Shown here one piece after another: positions 25,115 to 32,418 of a DNA stretch of 43,425 nt. The position numbers and the translations under genes are program-made. The notes beneath the pieces were generated by a model, which was given only the letters and a program-made list of their open reading frames with translations, did no database searches and was not told where the DNA came from. The DNA lies in contig JASHOK010000076.1 of the NCBI GenBank assembly GCA_030041175.1, forward strand, positions 1 to 43,425. Direction: 5' to 3'. Within the stretch, counting starts at the first letter, position 1. Every line of letters starts with the position of its first letter. This DNA comes from Thermoplasmata archaeon (GTDB lineage: Archaea; Thermoplasmatota; Thermoplasmata; Lutacidiplasmatales; UBA184).

Positions 25115-26080
25115 TCAGCCCGTCGTCAGAACGTGCGACCGGACCCGGTCGGGCTCGAGCTCGACGATCAGCCCCTGGAGGATCCCCTCGCTGTAGACGC
25201 TTCCCGGGTTGACGCACAGCGTCCGGCCGACCGAGGAGAAGCCTTTCGATTCGTGGATGTGCCCGTGCAGACCGAGCAGCGGCTGCCGTTGCTCGATGGC
25301 CTCCCGGACCGCCGAGCTCCCGACATGGACCATTTCGGGCTCGCCACCCGGTCCCATCACTTTCGTGAGGTCCGGGGTGAGTTTGGGCGCCAGGTCGAGA
25401 TGGGTGCCGAGCGGGGGAACGTGGATGTTGTAGACGACCCGGTCCGGACGCTCCACTCGCGCCGCGGCGGCCTGGATCCGCTCTCCGAGCTGGGGCTCGG
25501 TAAGCTCCCGGTTCGTGTGCCACGGGGTGATGTTGCTGTACGGAATCGTGAGCAGCTCGTGGGTATCATCGAGTCGGAGGATCCGGCCATCCGTCAGTTC
25601 GACGTAGTCGCTGCCGGCCAGCACTCCCTCCATCTCGTCGAGGTCGTCGTTGCCGAGTCCGATGAGGATCCGGATGCCCGTGCCCCGGAGACGGCTTTCG
25701 GCGAGGCCGACCCACCGCCGAAGCACGTCGAGCGCGAGCCCCCGGAACAATGCATCCGCCTTCGCTCGGTCGTCGGAGAATTCTTTCCATTCCTGCGGAG
25801 TCGTCCGGTACGGCAGACTGCCAATCGCCCGCAGGTCGTCCTCGAAGCGCTGCAGATCGGTCTCGGTCTGAACCCACCGCGGGCGGCCCAGATACAAGCC
25901 GGTCCAGCCGCCGTTGTCGGGCCAGAGCGGGGTGATCGTCTTTCCGGCGATGTCCCCTCCGATGAGAAGGACCTGCGCCTGGTAGATCTTCCCCGCATTG
26001 ACGAACTTGCGGAAACAGCGCTCCGAGCCATGCAGGTCGGAGACGTAGAAGACGCGGGTTGCTTTCGGGATGGGCGACAC
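25115..26080 (-). CDS. Metallophosphoesterase A (calcineurin-like)
   Basis: 321 residues. Dinuclear-metal motifs in order: SDLHGSE (Asp15, His17), GGDI (Asp43), GLGNDD (about 142-146, in place of the common GNH(D/E)), YNIHVPPLG (His220), VHVGSSAVRE (His252) and LHGHIHES (GHIH at 273-276). A helical insert of about 60 residues sits between blocks 2 and 3. The family hydrolyses phosphomono- or diesters, including cyclic and bridged nucleotides. It is homologous end to end with the enzyme at 35252-36208. The start is GTG, with CCTTTTAGCC 28 nt upstream. Its convergent neighbour is nucleotidyltransferase-like A. The substrate may be whatever that partner makes, which is inference. Confidence 0.9.
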   Translation of the reverse strand: MSPIPKATRVFYVSDLHGSERCFRKFVNAGKIYQAQVLLIGGDIAGKTITPLWPDNGGWTGLYLGRPRWVQTETDLQRFEDDLRAIGSLPYRTTPQEWKEFSDDRAKADALFRGLALDVLRRWVGLAESRLRGTGIRILIGLGNDDLDEMEGVLAGSDYVELTDGRILRLDDTHELLTIPYSNITPWHTNRELTEPQLGERIQAAAARVERPDRVVYNIHVPPLGTHLDLAPKLTPDLTKVMGPGGEPEMVHVGSSAVREAIEQRQPLLGLHGHIHESKGFSSVGRTLCVNPGSVYSEGILQGLIVELEPDRVRSHVLTTG

Positions 26081-26102
26081 CGCCGCTGTCGGAAAGCGGG
26101 CC

Positions 26103-26112
26103 GGCTAAAAGG
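26103..26112 (-). promoter_or_regulatory. TATA box of metallophosphoesterase A gene
   Basis: CCTTTTAGCC on the minus strand, centred 28 nt upstream of the GTG at 26080; leaderless spacing. Confidence 0.5.
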
Positions 26113-26221
26113 ATTCGGGGGCCATCACCCGGTGTGCTCAACGGGCAGGCCCACGGACGGAGGGACCTACGCGCGCTCGGGGCCGGCGGCCTCGGACCCG
26201 GACGAAGCACGGGCACGCAAA

Positions 26222-26230
26222 CCCTTTAGC
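26222..26230 (+). promoter_or_regulatory. TATA box of the second SRPBCC gene
   Basis: CCCTTTAGC, centred about 27 nt upstream of the ATG at 26254; leaderless spacing. Confidence 0.5.
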
Positions 26231-26253
26231 GCGGGTCCGGAACTGCGCCGCCG

Positions 26254-26709
26254 ATGGAGGAAGAGCTCTACCCCATCATCATCCAGGTGACGGTGCCGCT
26301 GCCCACCCACATGATCTTCCGGGCTCTCACCGAGCCGAACGGCCTTGCCGGGTGGCTCTGCGAAGCGGCGGAGGTAGATCCGAAGGTCGGCGGCCAGTAC
26401 CGGCTCCGGTTCGGGGGCGAGACCCCCTTCGAGAGCTTCGGCGCGATCACGCACTTCACGCCCGACGTGGACTTTGGCTTCGAGTGGCGGGCTCCGTCCT
26501 CCTTTGGCGCGCTCATGAACGAGCCCAGCCCGCGGACCCGGGTCTACTTCCGGCTGGCCGATTCGCCGGAAGGCATCGACATCACGCTGGAACACATCGG
26601 ATGGGGGTCCGGCGAGGATTGGGAGTCGGCCCGGTCCTGGCACTTTCACCTGTGGGACGAGCGGCTGCAGCAGCTCAAGGCGTATCTGATCAAGACCGCC
26701 TACGGCTAG
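26254..26709 (+). CDS. SRPBCC (AHSA1-like) domain protein
   Basis: 151 residues. The AHSA1-like pattern is clear: YPIIIQVTVPLPTHMIFRALTEPNGLAGWLCEAAEVDPKVGGQYRLRFGG, then FGAITHFTPDVDFGFEWR, TRVYFRLADSPEGIDITLEHIGWG and WHFHLWDERLQQLKAYL. A ligand-binding helix-grip fold; ligand unknown. It resembles the protein at 7459-7905 only at family level. A leaderless promoter sits 27 nt upstream. It lies between metallophosphoesterase A (divergent) and a small zinc-ribbon gene (convergent). Confidence 0.88.
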   Translation: MEEELYPIIIQVTVPLPTHMIFRALTEPNGLAGWLCEAAEVDPKVGGQYRLRFGGETPFESFGAITHFTPDVDFGFEWRAPSSFGALMNEPSPRTRVYFRLADSPEGIDITLEHIGWGSGEDWESARSWHFHLWDERLQQLKAYLIKTAYG

Positions 26710-26730
26710 CCGCGAGCCCGGACCGCACGC

Positions 26731-26910
26731 CTAGGCCGCCGGCACGTACTTCGCGCACCCCGTGGGCCCGCACTTGCTGCACGGCCCCGTCGGCGCGAGA
26801 TGGTAGCCGCCCGGCTTGCCCGGAAGGTCCGGCACGACCGTCATGTGCTGGGTGGGGAAGTGCCCGCAGGTACATCGCGCGTGACCCGCGGGAGCGGACA
26901 GTTGTCCCAC
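26731..26910 (-). CDS. Small Cys-rich zinc-ribbon protein
   Basis: 59 residues from the GTG at 26910. Contains RCTCGHFPTQHMTVVPD and a C-terminal GPCSKCGPTGCAKYVPAA, so five cysteines and two histidines can bind a metal. A run of T (GGTTTTTTG) at about 26946-26954 on this strand lies about 39 nt upstream and may be its promoter with a short leader. It is convergent with the SRPBCC gene, 21 bp apart, and divergent from the GcvH/TusA-like gene. No family recognised. Confidence 0.68.
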   Translation of the reverse strand: MGQLSAPAGHARCTCGHFPTQHMTVVPDLPGKPGGYHLAPTGPCSKCGPTGCAKYVPAA

Positions 26911-27000
26911 GGTTCTCGGTCCCCAACGCCGAGAGGGCGGACCGGGGCAAAAAACCTCGTCGATGCCACCCCGCGTCCTGCCGACGCCGGTGTCGGCGAA

Positions 27001-27010
27001 TCGCTAAGAG
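27001..27010 (+). promoter_or_regulatory. TATA-like box of the GcvH/TusA-like gene
   Basis: TCGCTAAGAG, centred 27 nt upstream of the ATG at 27033. It favours that ATG over the in-frame TTG at 27012. Confidence 0.4.
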
Positions 27011-27032
27011 CTTGGTCGACAGCCCGGAACTG

Positions 27033-27746
27033 ATGGAGGTCCTCGGCTGCCCCATCCCCGACGACTGCTGGGTGGACCTCGAGAACGGGACCTGGACCCG
27101 GGCCGGCCCGGATGGCTGGTCCGTCGGAGTCCTCGCGGTGCAGGCCGCGTTCGCCGGGCGGTATACTTCCGTACGGTTCCGCGAGGTCACTGGTCCCGTG
27201 GAGCGGGGCCGGAGTCTGGCCACGCTCGAGAGCCCCCGGTCCACGGCGCCGTTCCGCATTCCCGTCACCGCGACCGTGCTCGCCCGTAACGCCGCCGTCC
27301 CCGCACGGCCCAAGCTTCTCAACGATTCCCCGTACGACGAGGGATGGCTGGTCCGTATCCTTCCGGCCACGTCGGCCGACATCGGGCGCTACCTGCGCCG
27401 GCCGGTCGAACTCCGAGCGGAACTCGAGGCGCTGATCCGGGAACGCCGGATCCAGTGCTATCCCGCCGCTCCGGACCTCGAGATGTACGAGATCGGCTCC
27501 GAGTGTTCCGCCACGCTCGCCAAGCTGGACGAAGAGCTGGTGCACCACGCGGCGGGCGACGTCGTGCTTCTCGTCACGGATGACTCGACCAGCCCCATCG
27601 AGCTGGTCCGATGGTCGGACCGCACGGGCCATACGGTGCTTCACCACCGGGTGGAGGGAAACCTCCACCACTTCCTCCTCCGGAAGGAGGGGGCTCCGGC
27701 GCCGAAGCACCGGAGCGAGGCGACCGGAAAGCTCGAGCGCTCTTAG
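27033..27746 (+). CDS. GcvH-like domain fused to TusA-like sulfur-carrier domain
   Basis: 237 residues, two domains. Residues about 10-125 follow glycine-cleavage H protein order (CWVDLENGTWTRAG, then VRFREVTGPVERGRSLATLES, then LLNDSPYDEGWLVRILPA). The lipoyl-bearing Lys of the usual ESVKA is replaced: ESPRS, Arg at 69, so it probably cannot be lipoylated. Residues about 150-218 resemble TusA/SirA: MYEIGSECSATLAKL, GDVVLLVTDDSTSPIELVRWSDRTGHTVLHH and LHHFLLRK. The CPxP box is degenerate, but its Cys survives (Cys158). Its TAG interlocks with the TAA of the convergent rhodanese gene. A role in sulfur transfer is suggested by that neighbour; the activity is unknown, and I know of no named family with this exact fusion. 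Confidence 0.72.
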   Translation: MEVLGCPIPDDCWVDLENGTWTRAGPDGWSVGVLAVQAAFAGRYTSVRFREVTGPVERGRSLATLESPRSTAPFRIPVTATVLARNAAVPARPKLLNDSPYDEGWLVRILPATSADIGRYLRRPVELRAELEALIRERRIQCYPAAPDLEMYEIGSECSATLAKLDEELVHHAAGDVVLLVTDDSTSPIELVRWSDRTGHTVLHHRVEGNLHHFLLRKEGAPAPKHRSEATGKLERS

Positions 27747-28609
27747 GCCGTCTTCTCGACGGGTACGCGGACCCGGTTCCCCCACTCGGACCAGGAGCCG
27801 TCGTAATTGCGGACGTCCGGATAGCCGAGCAGATACTTCAGCACGAACCAGGAGTGGCTCGACCGCTCCCCGATCCGGCAGTAGGTGATGACCGGTTTGT
27901 CGGCGGTGACGCCCTTCGGCGTGTACAGGGCTTCGAGCTCCTCTCGGGGCTTGAACGTCCCGTCGTCCTTGACGGCCTGGGCCCAAGGGATGTTCGCCGC
28001 GCCGGGAATATGTCCGCCGCGCTGCGCGGCCTCGTTCGGATATTCGGGCGGCGCCGTGATCTCGCCCGAGAACTCCTTCGGTCCGCGGACGTCGACGAGG
28101 GCGAGCTTGCCCTTGCCGACCTCGGGCAGCTGCTGGAGCACATCGTCGAAGAAGACGCGCAGCTTCGCGTCCGGCGGCGACTTGGCGGAGTAGTTGCTGG
28201 TCTTGTGCGACGGCGCGTCTTTGGTGAGCGGGTGGTCCTCTTCGATCCACTTCTTCCGGCCGCCGTTCAGGATGCGGACATCGTTGACGTGATGGTACTT
28301 GAACACCCAGAACGCGTAGGCTGCGAACCAGTTGTTGAAGTCCCCGTAGAGCACCAGCGTCGAGTCGGGAGAGACGCCGCGGTCGCGGAACAACGACTGC
28401 AGTTGGGCGGAGTCGATGATGTCCCGCTTGACCGGGTCGTTGATGTCCTTCTTCCAGTCAAACAGGATCGCGCCAGGGATGTGTCCCGTGTGGTAGTTGG
28501 CCGCCGGGTCGTAATCGACCTCGGCCACGACCACCTTCGGGTCCTTCGCGTGTTCGGTCAGCCAGGCCGCATCGACCAGGACTTCGGGATGTGCGTACGA
28601 CTTCGCCAT
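27743..28609 (-). CDS. Two-domain thiosulfate/3-mercaptopyruvate sulfurtransferase (rhodanese)
   Basis: 288 residues, tandem rhodanese modules. The N-terminal inactive domain (about 8-125) has VVVAEVDYDPAANYHTGHIPGAILFDW. The C-terminal domain carries KLALVDVRGPKEFSGE, GHIPGAANIPW and the active loop VITYCRIGERSSHSWF, whose Cys accepts the sulfane sulfur. CRIGERSS is the thiosulfate-type loop rather than the CGSGVTA of mercaptopyruvate enzymes. No signal peptide is seen, so it is cytosolic. A CCTTTTACTCC box is 55 nt upstream and the leader holds GGAGAGAG before the ATG, so it is not leaderless. The gene ends interlocked with the GcvH/TusA-like gene. Confidence 0.95.
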   Translation of the reverse strand: MAKSYAHPEVLVDAAWLTEHAKDPKVVVAEVDYDPAANYHTGHIPGAILFDWKKDINDPVKRDIIDSAQLQSLFRDRGVSPDSTLVLYGDFNNWFAAYAFWVFKYHHVNDVRILNGGRKKWIEEDHPLTKDAPSHKTSNYSAKSPPDAKLRVFFDDVLQQLPEVGKGKLALVDVRGPKEFSGEITAPPEYPNEAAQRGGHIPGAANIPWAQAVKDDGTFKPREELEALYTPKGVTADKPVITYCRIGERSSHSWFVLKYLLGYPDVRNYDGSWSEWGNRVRVPVEKTA

Positions 28610-28659
28610 GGTGGGTTCTCTCTCCGGGGCTTGCCCGGCAGCCTCCTCGGCGGGCGCGG

Positions 28660-28670
28660 AGTAAAAGGGC
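28660..28670 (-). promoter_or_regulatory. TATA box of the rhodanese gene
   Basis: CCTTTTACTCC on the minus strand, 55 nt upstream of the ATG at 28609. The predicted leader of about 28 nt contains GGAGAGAG just before the start. Confidence 0.5.
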
Positions 28671-28715
28671 CTTGGTTACCTCGCCGTAACCCGACGGCCG
28701 AAGGTCAGCGCCGGT

Positions 28716-29033
28716 TCAGTCCCGACGCCCCCGTCGGGGAAGCTCGTCGGTGGAGACCTCGATGGTCTCCGGGTCGAAGCCGAGCCGTTCGAGCTCCGCC
28801 CGGATGCGGCCCCGGTGGTCCCCCTGCAGGTAGACCTCGCCCTCCACGACCGAGCCGCCGGTGGCGAGCCGGTTCTTGAGCGTCCGCGTCGTTTCCGCGA
28901 GGTCGGTTCCCGTCGGAAACCCCGAGATCACCGTGGCCGGCTTGTTGTAGCGTCGCGGCTCCACCCGGACGCGGATCCGCGCGGTTTCTCGGTCGAGCGC
29001 CGATAGGATCTCATCGAACTCGTTGCTGCCCAT
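28716..29033 (-). CDS. SUI1/eIF1-family translation initiation factor (aIF1)
   Basis: 105 residues. DEILSALDRETARIRVRVEPRRYNKPATVISGF is the archaeal aIF1 start, followed by LKNRLATGGSVVEGEVYLQGDHRGRIRAELERLGF. The factor binds the small ribosomal subunit and supports accurate start-codon selection. The basic loop that probes the P site is present. The C-terminus is a short tail of RRGRRD. The only good TATA box upstream on its strand, CATATAATCC at about 29181-29190, would give a leader of about 125 nt, unusual among these genes. Confidence 0.92.
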   Translation of the reverse strand: MGSNEFDEILSALDRETARIRVRVEPRRYNKPATVISGFPTGTDLAETTRTLKNRLATGGSVVEGEVYLQGDHRGRIRAELERLGFDPETIEVSTDELPRRGRRD

Positions 29034-29180
29034 GAACGACCTAGAACTCCGGAACCGGGCACGCTCTCGACCCGCGGTCGGACAGGCCCTGCCGTCCCTG
29101 GAGGGACCCAGCGAGGACCGGAGATGGTGAGGGGGTTTGGACTCGGAGCCGCACCGGTTTCGGGAGGTCGATGCGGCGGG

Positions 29181-29190
29181 GGATTATATG
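29181..29190 (-). promoter_or_regulatory. TATA box upstream of aIF1 with long leader
   Basis: CATATAATCC on the minus strand, the strongest AT box in the gap 29034-29224. It would initiate near 29160, about 125 nt before aIF1. The leader is GC-rich, and I see no tRNA or known riboswitch in it. Confidence 0.45.
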
Positions 29191-29224
29191 GGCTCGCCCC
29201 GGACCGAAAGGCGGGAACTTCACC

Positions 29225-30004
29225 CTACCGCTCGCCCCACCGATAGAGACGGAGCGCGATCGCCGTTCCGGCGAGGGCCGAGACCGCCAGAACCCCGGCA
29301 TCGATCCAGGTGGAGCCAAAGCCGACGTGGACCCCCGCGGGCAGGAGCCCCACGTTCGTCTGGACGATGACCGCGGCGTAGGTCCCGGGGAGGAAGTATG
29401 CCACCGCTCGCCAGATCGGCGGAAGTAGCCAGATCGGCAGGTAGAGCGGACTCAGCATCCCGAGGGACGTGAAGAGCAGATTGCCGACCGGCCAGATCTC
29501 CCGCTGGCTCCGGAGACGGCTCGAGATCGCGATCCCGATCGCCGCAAAGAGGATCCAGAGCAGGACGATCGAGCCGGTCAGCGCGAGCCAGGCAAACCAG
29601 GGCACGTGGACCACGGACGCCAGCAGGATGCCCAGCACGACGTACGCCGGCAGCGCGCTGATCATGTTGGCCACGGCGATGCCGAAGAGATAGCCGACCT
29701 TGGTGAGCGGGGAGGCGATGAAGAGGTCCTGCAAGGACGACTCGAGTCGCCAGTAGGCCGAGTCGCCCAGCACCCAGTTCCCGATGTTCTGAGTCGTGAA
29801 CAGCATGGCGCCCACGATCTCGAGCGGGAACAGCCCCGGCGGCGAGATCAGCTTCAGGAAGAAGAGGAAGATGAACGGCAGGAGGACCGGGGCGATCGTT
29901 GCCGCCGGGTTCCGGCTGATCCAGCGCCAGCCGATCAGGGCGAAGGCCGGGAACACCCGGCCCCGGTGGGGCAGGTCGAAGGCCGGAGCCGACGCCGTCG
30001 CCAT
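29225..30004 (-). CDS. ABC-2 type permease subunit
   Basis: 259 residues, six predicted transmembrane helices (IAPVLLPFIFLFFLKLI, MISALPAYVVLGILLASVVH, LALTGSIVLLWILFAAIGIA, LLFTSLGMLSPLYLPIWLLP and others). The central YWRLESSLQDLFIASPLTKVGYLFGIAVANMIS segment is the typical ABC-2 coupling region. It is the third gene of an ATPase-permease-permease operon, with 2 bp separating it from the previous permease gene. It probably forms a heterodimeric exporter channel with that protein. Cargo unknown. Confidence 0.9.
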   Translation of the reverse strand: MATASAPAFDLPHRGRVFPAFALIGWRWISRNPAATIAPVLLPFIFLFFLKLISPPGLFPLEIVGAMLFTTQNIGNWVLGDSAYWRLESSLQDLFIASPLTKVGYLFGIAVANMISALPAYVVLGILLASVVHVPWFAWLALTGSIVLLWILFAAIGIAISSRLRSQREIWPVGNLLFTSLGMLSPLYLPIWLLPPIWRAVAYFLPGTYAAVIVQTNVGLLPAGVHVGFGSTWIDAGVLAVSALAGTAIALRLYRWGER

Positions 30005-30006
30005 GC

Positions 30007-30777
30007 TCAGCGCTCCCGGGAGATGCGCCGGGCCCAGTAGACGGCCCCCACGAAAGCGAGGAGCGCGCCCCCGACGAGGCTGACGGCGGCGATCAGGATC
30101 CAGTCCAGGGGAAGCGCCAGCAGCCCCGAGGCATGCTCGACCAGCGCCGTCCCGCCGGCCGTGGGGAGGATCAGGATGATCGGCTGCAGGGCCGAGGGAA
30201 AGAGCCAGAGCGGGTAGAAGACCGGCGGCAGCACGCCGAAGAAATTGAAGAACAACGTCGAGTAGGGCCAGATGCTCCGCATGTTCCGGAACCAGGTCGA
30301 AATCATGTAGCCGACGGACGCCGTGAACACGAACTCACAGGCGAGCACGCCGAGGAAGATCAGCGCAGCCGTTCCGGAGAATCGGACGAAGTACTCTGCC
30401 GCGCCCGAGAGGACCAGGATCGGCGCGCAGTAGGCGAGCAGGATGCCGATGGACATCCCGAGAAAGTAGGCCTCGGGGGTCATCGGCGAGGCGTGGTAGA
30501 GCTCGTGCAGCTTGTGGTCGATCCGGATCCAGGCCGACTCGTTCTGGACCCGCTGACCGATCTGGAACGTTGAGAAGACCACCGCTCCGATGATCGTGTA
30601 GGGCAGGTACTGACGGGCCAGCACCGACACGAAGACCAGGAAGACCGCCTGAACGATGACCGAGACGCCGATCGACAGTACCTCGTGCAGCTGGACCCTC
30701 AGCTCGGTGCCGATGAACGCACCGAGGCCGGACCAGCGCGACCGCCGTTGGAGCGGAAATGCCGGCTCAAGATTCAT
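30007..30777 (-). CDS. ABC-2 type permease subunit
   Basis: 256 residues from the ATG at 30777, which overlaps the end of the ATPase gene by 11 bp. About six transmembrane helices. ESAWIRIDHKLHELYHASPMTPEAYFLGMSIGILLAYC parallels the coupling segment of the neighbouring permease (30004-29225), so the two are distant paralogs that likely pair. ATG at 30777 is chosen over longer in-frame starts, which would run inside the ATPase gene. Confidence 0.9.
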   Translation of the reverse strand: MNLEPAFPLQRRSRWSGLGAFIGTELRVQLHEVLSIGVSVIVQAVFLVFVSVLARQYLPYTIIGAVVFSTFQIGQRVQNESAWIRIDHKLHELYHASPMTPEAYFLGMSIGILLAYCAPILVLSGAAEYFVRFSGTAALIFLGVLACEFVFTASVGYMISTWFRNMRSIWPYSTLFFNFFGVLPPVFYPLWLFPSALQPIILILPTAGGTALVEHASGLLALPLDWILIAAVSLVGGALLAFVGAVYWARRISRER

Positions 30778-31696
30778 CGTTGATCGACCGTCCCACCACC
30801 CGCAGGAAGGCCTCCTCCAGGGTGACCGGCCCCACCGTGGCCGTGAGCTTGGAGTGCGCGGCCAGCTCCAGAATCTCCTGGATCCGCTGGGGTCCGGTGA
30901 TGACGTGCACGGTGTCGCCGTCGCGCACGAGCGGCCCAAAGGTGGCGAGCTGCGCGGTAATGCCGTCCCCCGAGACGACCGAGACGCGAAGGGTTCCGCC
31001 GACGCTCCGCTTCAGGTCGTCCGCCGTACCCTCGGCGAGTAGACGCCCCTCGTCAATGATGTAGAGCCGCTGCGACAGCGCCTCGGCCTCATCGAGATAG
31101 TGCGTGGTCAGCAGAATCGTCGAGCCTTTGCGCGTCAGCTCCCGGAAGGAGTCCCAAACTCCTCGCCGGGCAAAGGGGTCCATCCCGATGGTCGGCTCGT
31201 CGAGGAAGAGGAGCGGCGCCTCGGTGGAGATGACGGTCGCAACCATCGTCCGCTGACGCTGGCCGCCGGACAACGTGATCGACAATCGGTCCGCGACCTC
31301 AGTGAGACCCATCTGCTCCAGCGCGTGCTCGGCGCGCGCCTTGGCGGTCTCCGCAGAGAATCCCCGGGCCCGAAGGTAGGTGTAGGCCTGCTCCCGGGGC
31401 GTGAGATGCATGAACGGCTTCCCTTCCTGCGGCACGACCGCGAGGTAGGGTCGCACCGCCTCCGGATCGGCGATCGCGTCGCGTCCGAAGATCGAAACCG
31501 ACCCCGACGTAGGGGCCAGCAGGGTCGACGAGATCCGGAGGAAAGTTGTCTTTCCGGCACCATTCCGCCCGAGGAGAGCGATCCGCTCGCCTTTTGAAAT
31601 GCGCAGCGAGACCCCCGACAGGGCTTCGATGTCGGGGCTGTTCCGGCCCCGGTACACCTTGCGGACCGACTCGGCCCTCAGCGCATCGGTCTGCAT
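30767..31696 (-). CDS. ABC exporter ATP-binding protein
   Basis: 309 residues. Walker A GRNGAGKTTF, Q-loop VVPQEG, signature LSGGQRQRTMVATV, Walker B LLFLDEPTIGMDP, and H-loop LTTHYLDEAEALSQ; the C-terminal DrrA-like tail (VTLEEAFLRVVGRS) is present. It is the first gene of an ATPase-permease-permease operon exporting an unknown substrate. A GAAATAG box on its strand, 28 nt upstream of the ATG, indicates a leaderless mRNA. Confidence 0.95.
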   Translation of the reverse strand: MQTDALRAESVRKVYRGRNSPDIEALSGVSLRISKGERIALLGRNGAGKTTFLRISSTLLAPTSGSVSIFGRDAIADPEAVRPYLAVVPQEGKPFMHLTPREQAYTYLRARGFSAETAKARAEHALEQMGLTEVADRLSITLSGGQRQRTMVATVISTEAPLLFLDEPTIGMDPFARRGVWDSFRELTRKGSTILLTTHYLDEAEALSQRLYIIDEGRLLAEGTADDLKRSVGGTLRVSVVSGDGITAQLATFGPLVRDGDTVHVITGPQRIQEILELAAHSKLTATVGPVTLEEAFLRVVGRSINDES

Positions 31697-31719
31697 GGGG
31701 ACGTCTCTACTCGGGGGTT

Positions 31720-31727
31720 CTATTTCA
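31720..31727 (-). promoter_or_regulatory. TATA box of the third ABC operon
   Basis: TGAAATAG on the minus strand, centred about 28 nt upstream of the ATG at 31696. The remainder of the gap 31728-31878 shows no recognisable element. Confidence 0.5.
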
Positions 31728-31878
31728 CTCTGGACCGCGATCGAGCTCTCCGGGCGCCGACCCCGTGCGCTGGGAACGCGCCGGGCGCCGGCACTCTCGG
31801 GAGCCGGTGTCGCGGAACCGTGCGACCTCGAGTACGCTCCTCAGGAACGGTCAGAGGACGGAGGATGAGCGAAGGAGC

Positions 31879-32274
31879 TCAGCCGCCGCAACCGCAGCCG
31901 CCGCCGTTAGCCGAATTGCTTCCGCACGAGCCACAGCCCCCGGTGAGACCGGCTTCGTCCGGCTCCGGGAGTGTCGGGTTGGTGATCTTGAATCCCGATT
32001 CCTGCAGGGTTTCGACATAGTCGACGACCGCGCCGTCGACGAACTTTTGACTGCTGGGATCGACCAGCAGGGAGAAACCGTCGACCTTGACCACCGTGTC
32101 ATCCGCGCGCGCCTTGGAAAAGGCCATACCGAACGCCACCGCGGAGCCGCCTCCGCAGCCGCACCCGCCTCCACCCGGCTGGGCGTAGATTCGAACGCCG
32201 ACCTCTCCCTTCTGACCCTGGATCAGGCGGCGGATCTGCTCTTGGGCAGTGGTCTTGAACTCGACGGAAATCAT
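31879..32274 (-). CDS. Cys/Gly-rich HesB/IscA-family protein
   Basis: 131 residues. The A-type Fe-S carrier fold is visible: ISVEFKTTAQEQIRRLIQ, VGVRIYAQPGGGGCGCGG, DDTVVKVDGFSLLVDPSSQKFVDGAVVDYVETLQESGFKITNP. Canonical members have one Cys in the GGCSG loop and a CGCG near the end. Here the first site is GGCGCGGG (Cys38, Cys40), and the tail has GGCGSCGSN (Cys114, Cys117) and GGGCGCGG (Cys127, Cys129), six in all. It may carry or store Fe-S clusters. ATG 32274 follows a GAGGT Shine-Dalgarno sequence, and a GCTTATCCG box lies 39 nt upstream, so a short leader is expected. Confidence 0.87.
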   Translation of the reverse strand: MISVEFKTTAQEQIRRLIQGQKGEVGVRIYAQPGGGGCGCGGGSAVAFGMAFSKARADDTVVKVDGFSLLVDPSSQKFVDGAVVDYVETLQESGFKITNPTLPEPDEAGLTGGCGSCGSNSANGGGCGCGG

Positions 32275-32308
32275 GGACGACCTCGTGGTACCGTTGAGAA
32301 CGTACCCT

Positions 32309-32317
32309 CGGATAAGC
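32309..32317 (-). promoter_or_regulatory. TATA box of the HesB/IscA gene
   Basis: GCTTATCCG on the minus strand, 39 nt upstream of the ATG at 32274; the short leader carries GAGGT. Confidence 0.45.
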
Positions 32318-32418
32318 ATTCGCCCCGCCGTGAACAGGTGCTTACCTGTCGCTCATCCGGCGACGAAACCGCACCGGCGAAGATTCCGCGCAGCTGGGCC
32401 GGGCGGAAGCGAGGCACG

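Noticed and set aside
26841-28250. A 469-codon open frame on the minus strand across the GcvH/TusA-like gene and part of the rhodanese
   Set aside because: Arg/Pro-rich shadow; the rhodanese frame and the GcvH/TusA-like frame have clear family motifs.
29100-29190. Possible tRNA or structured RNA upstream of aIF1
   Set aside because: A stretch resembling a T-arm (CTCCGAGTCC) could not be extended to an acceptor stem or D-arm on either strand.
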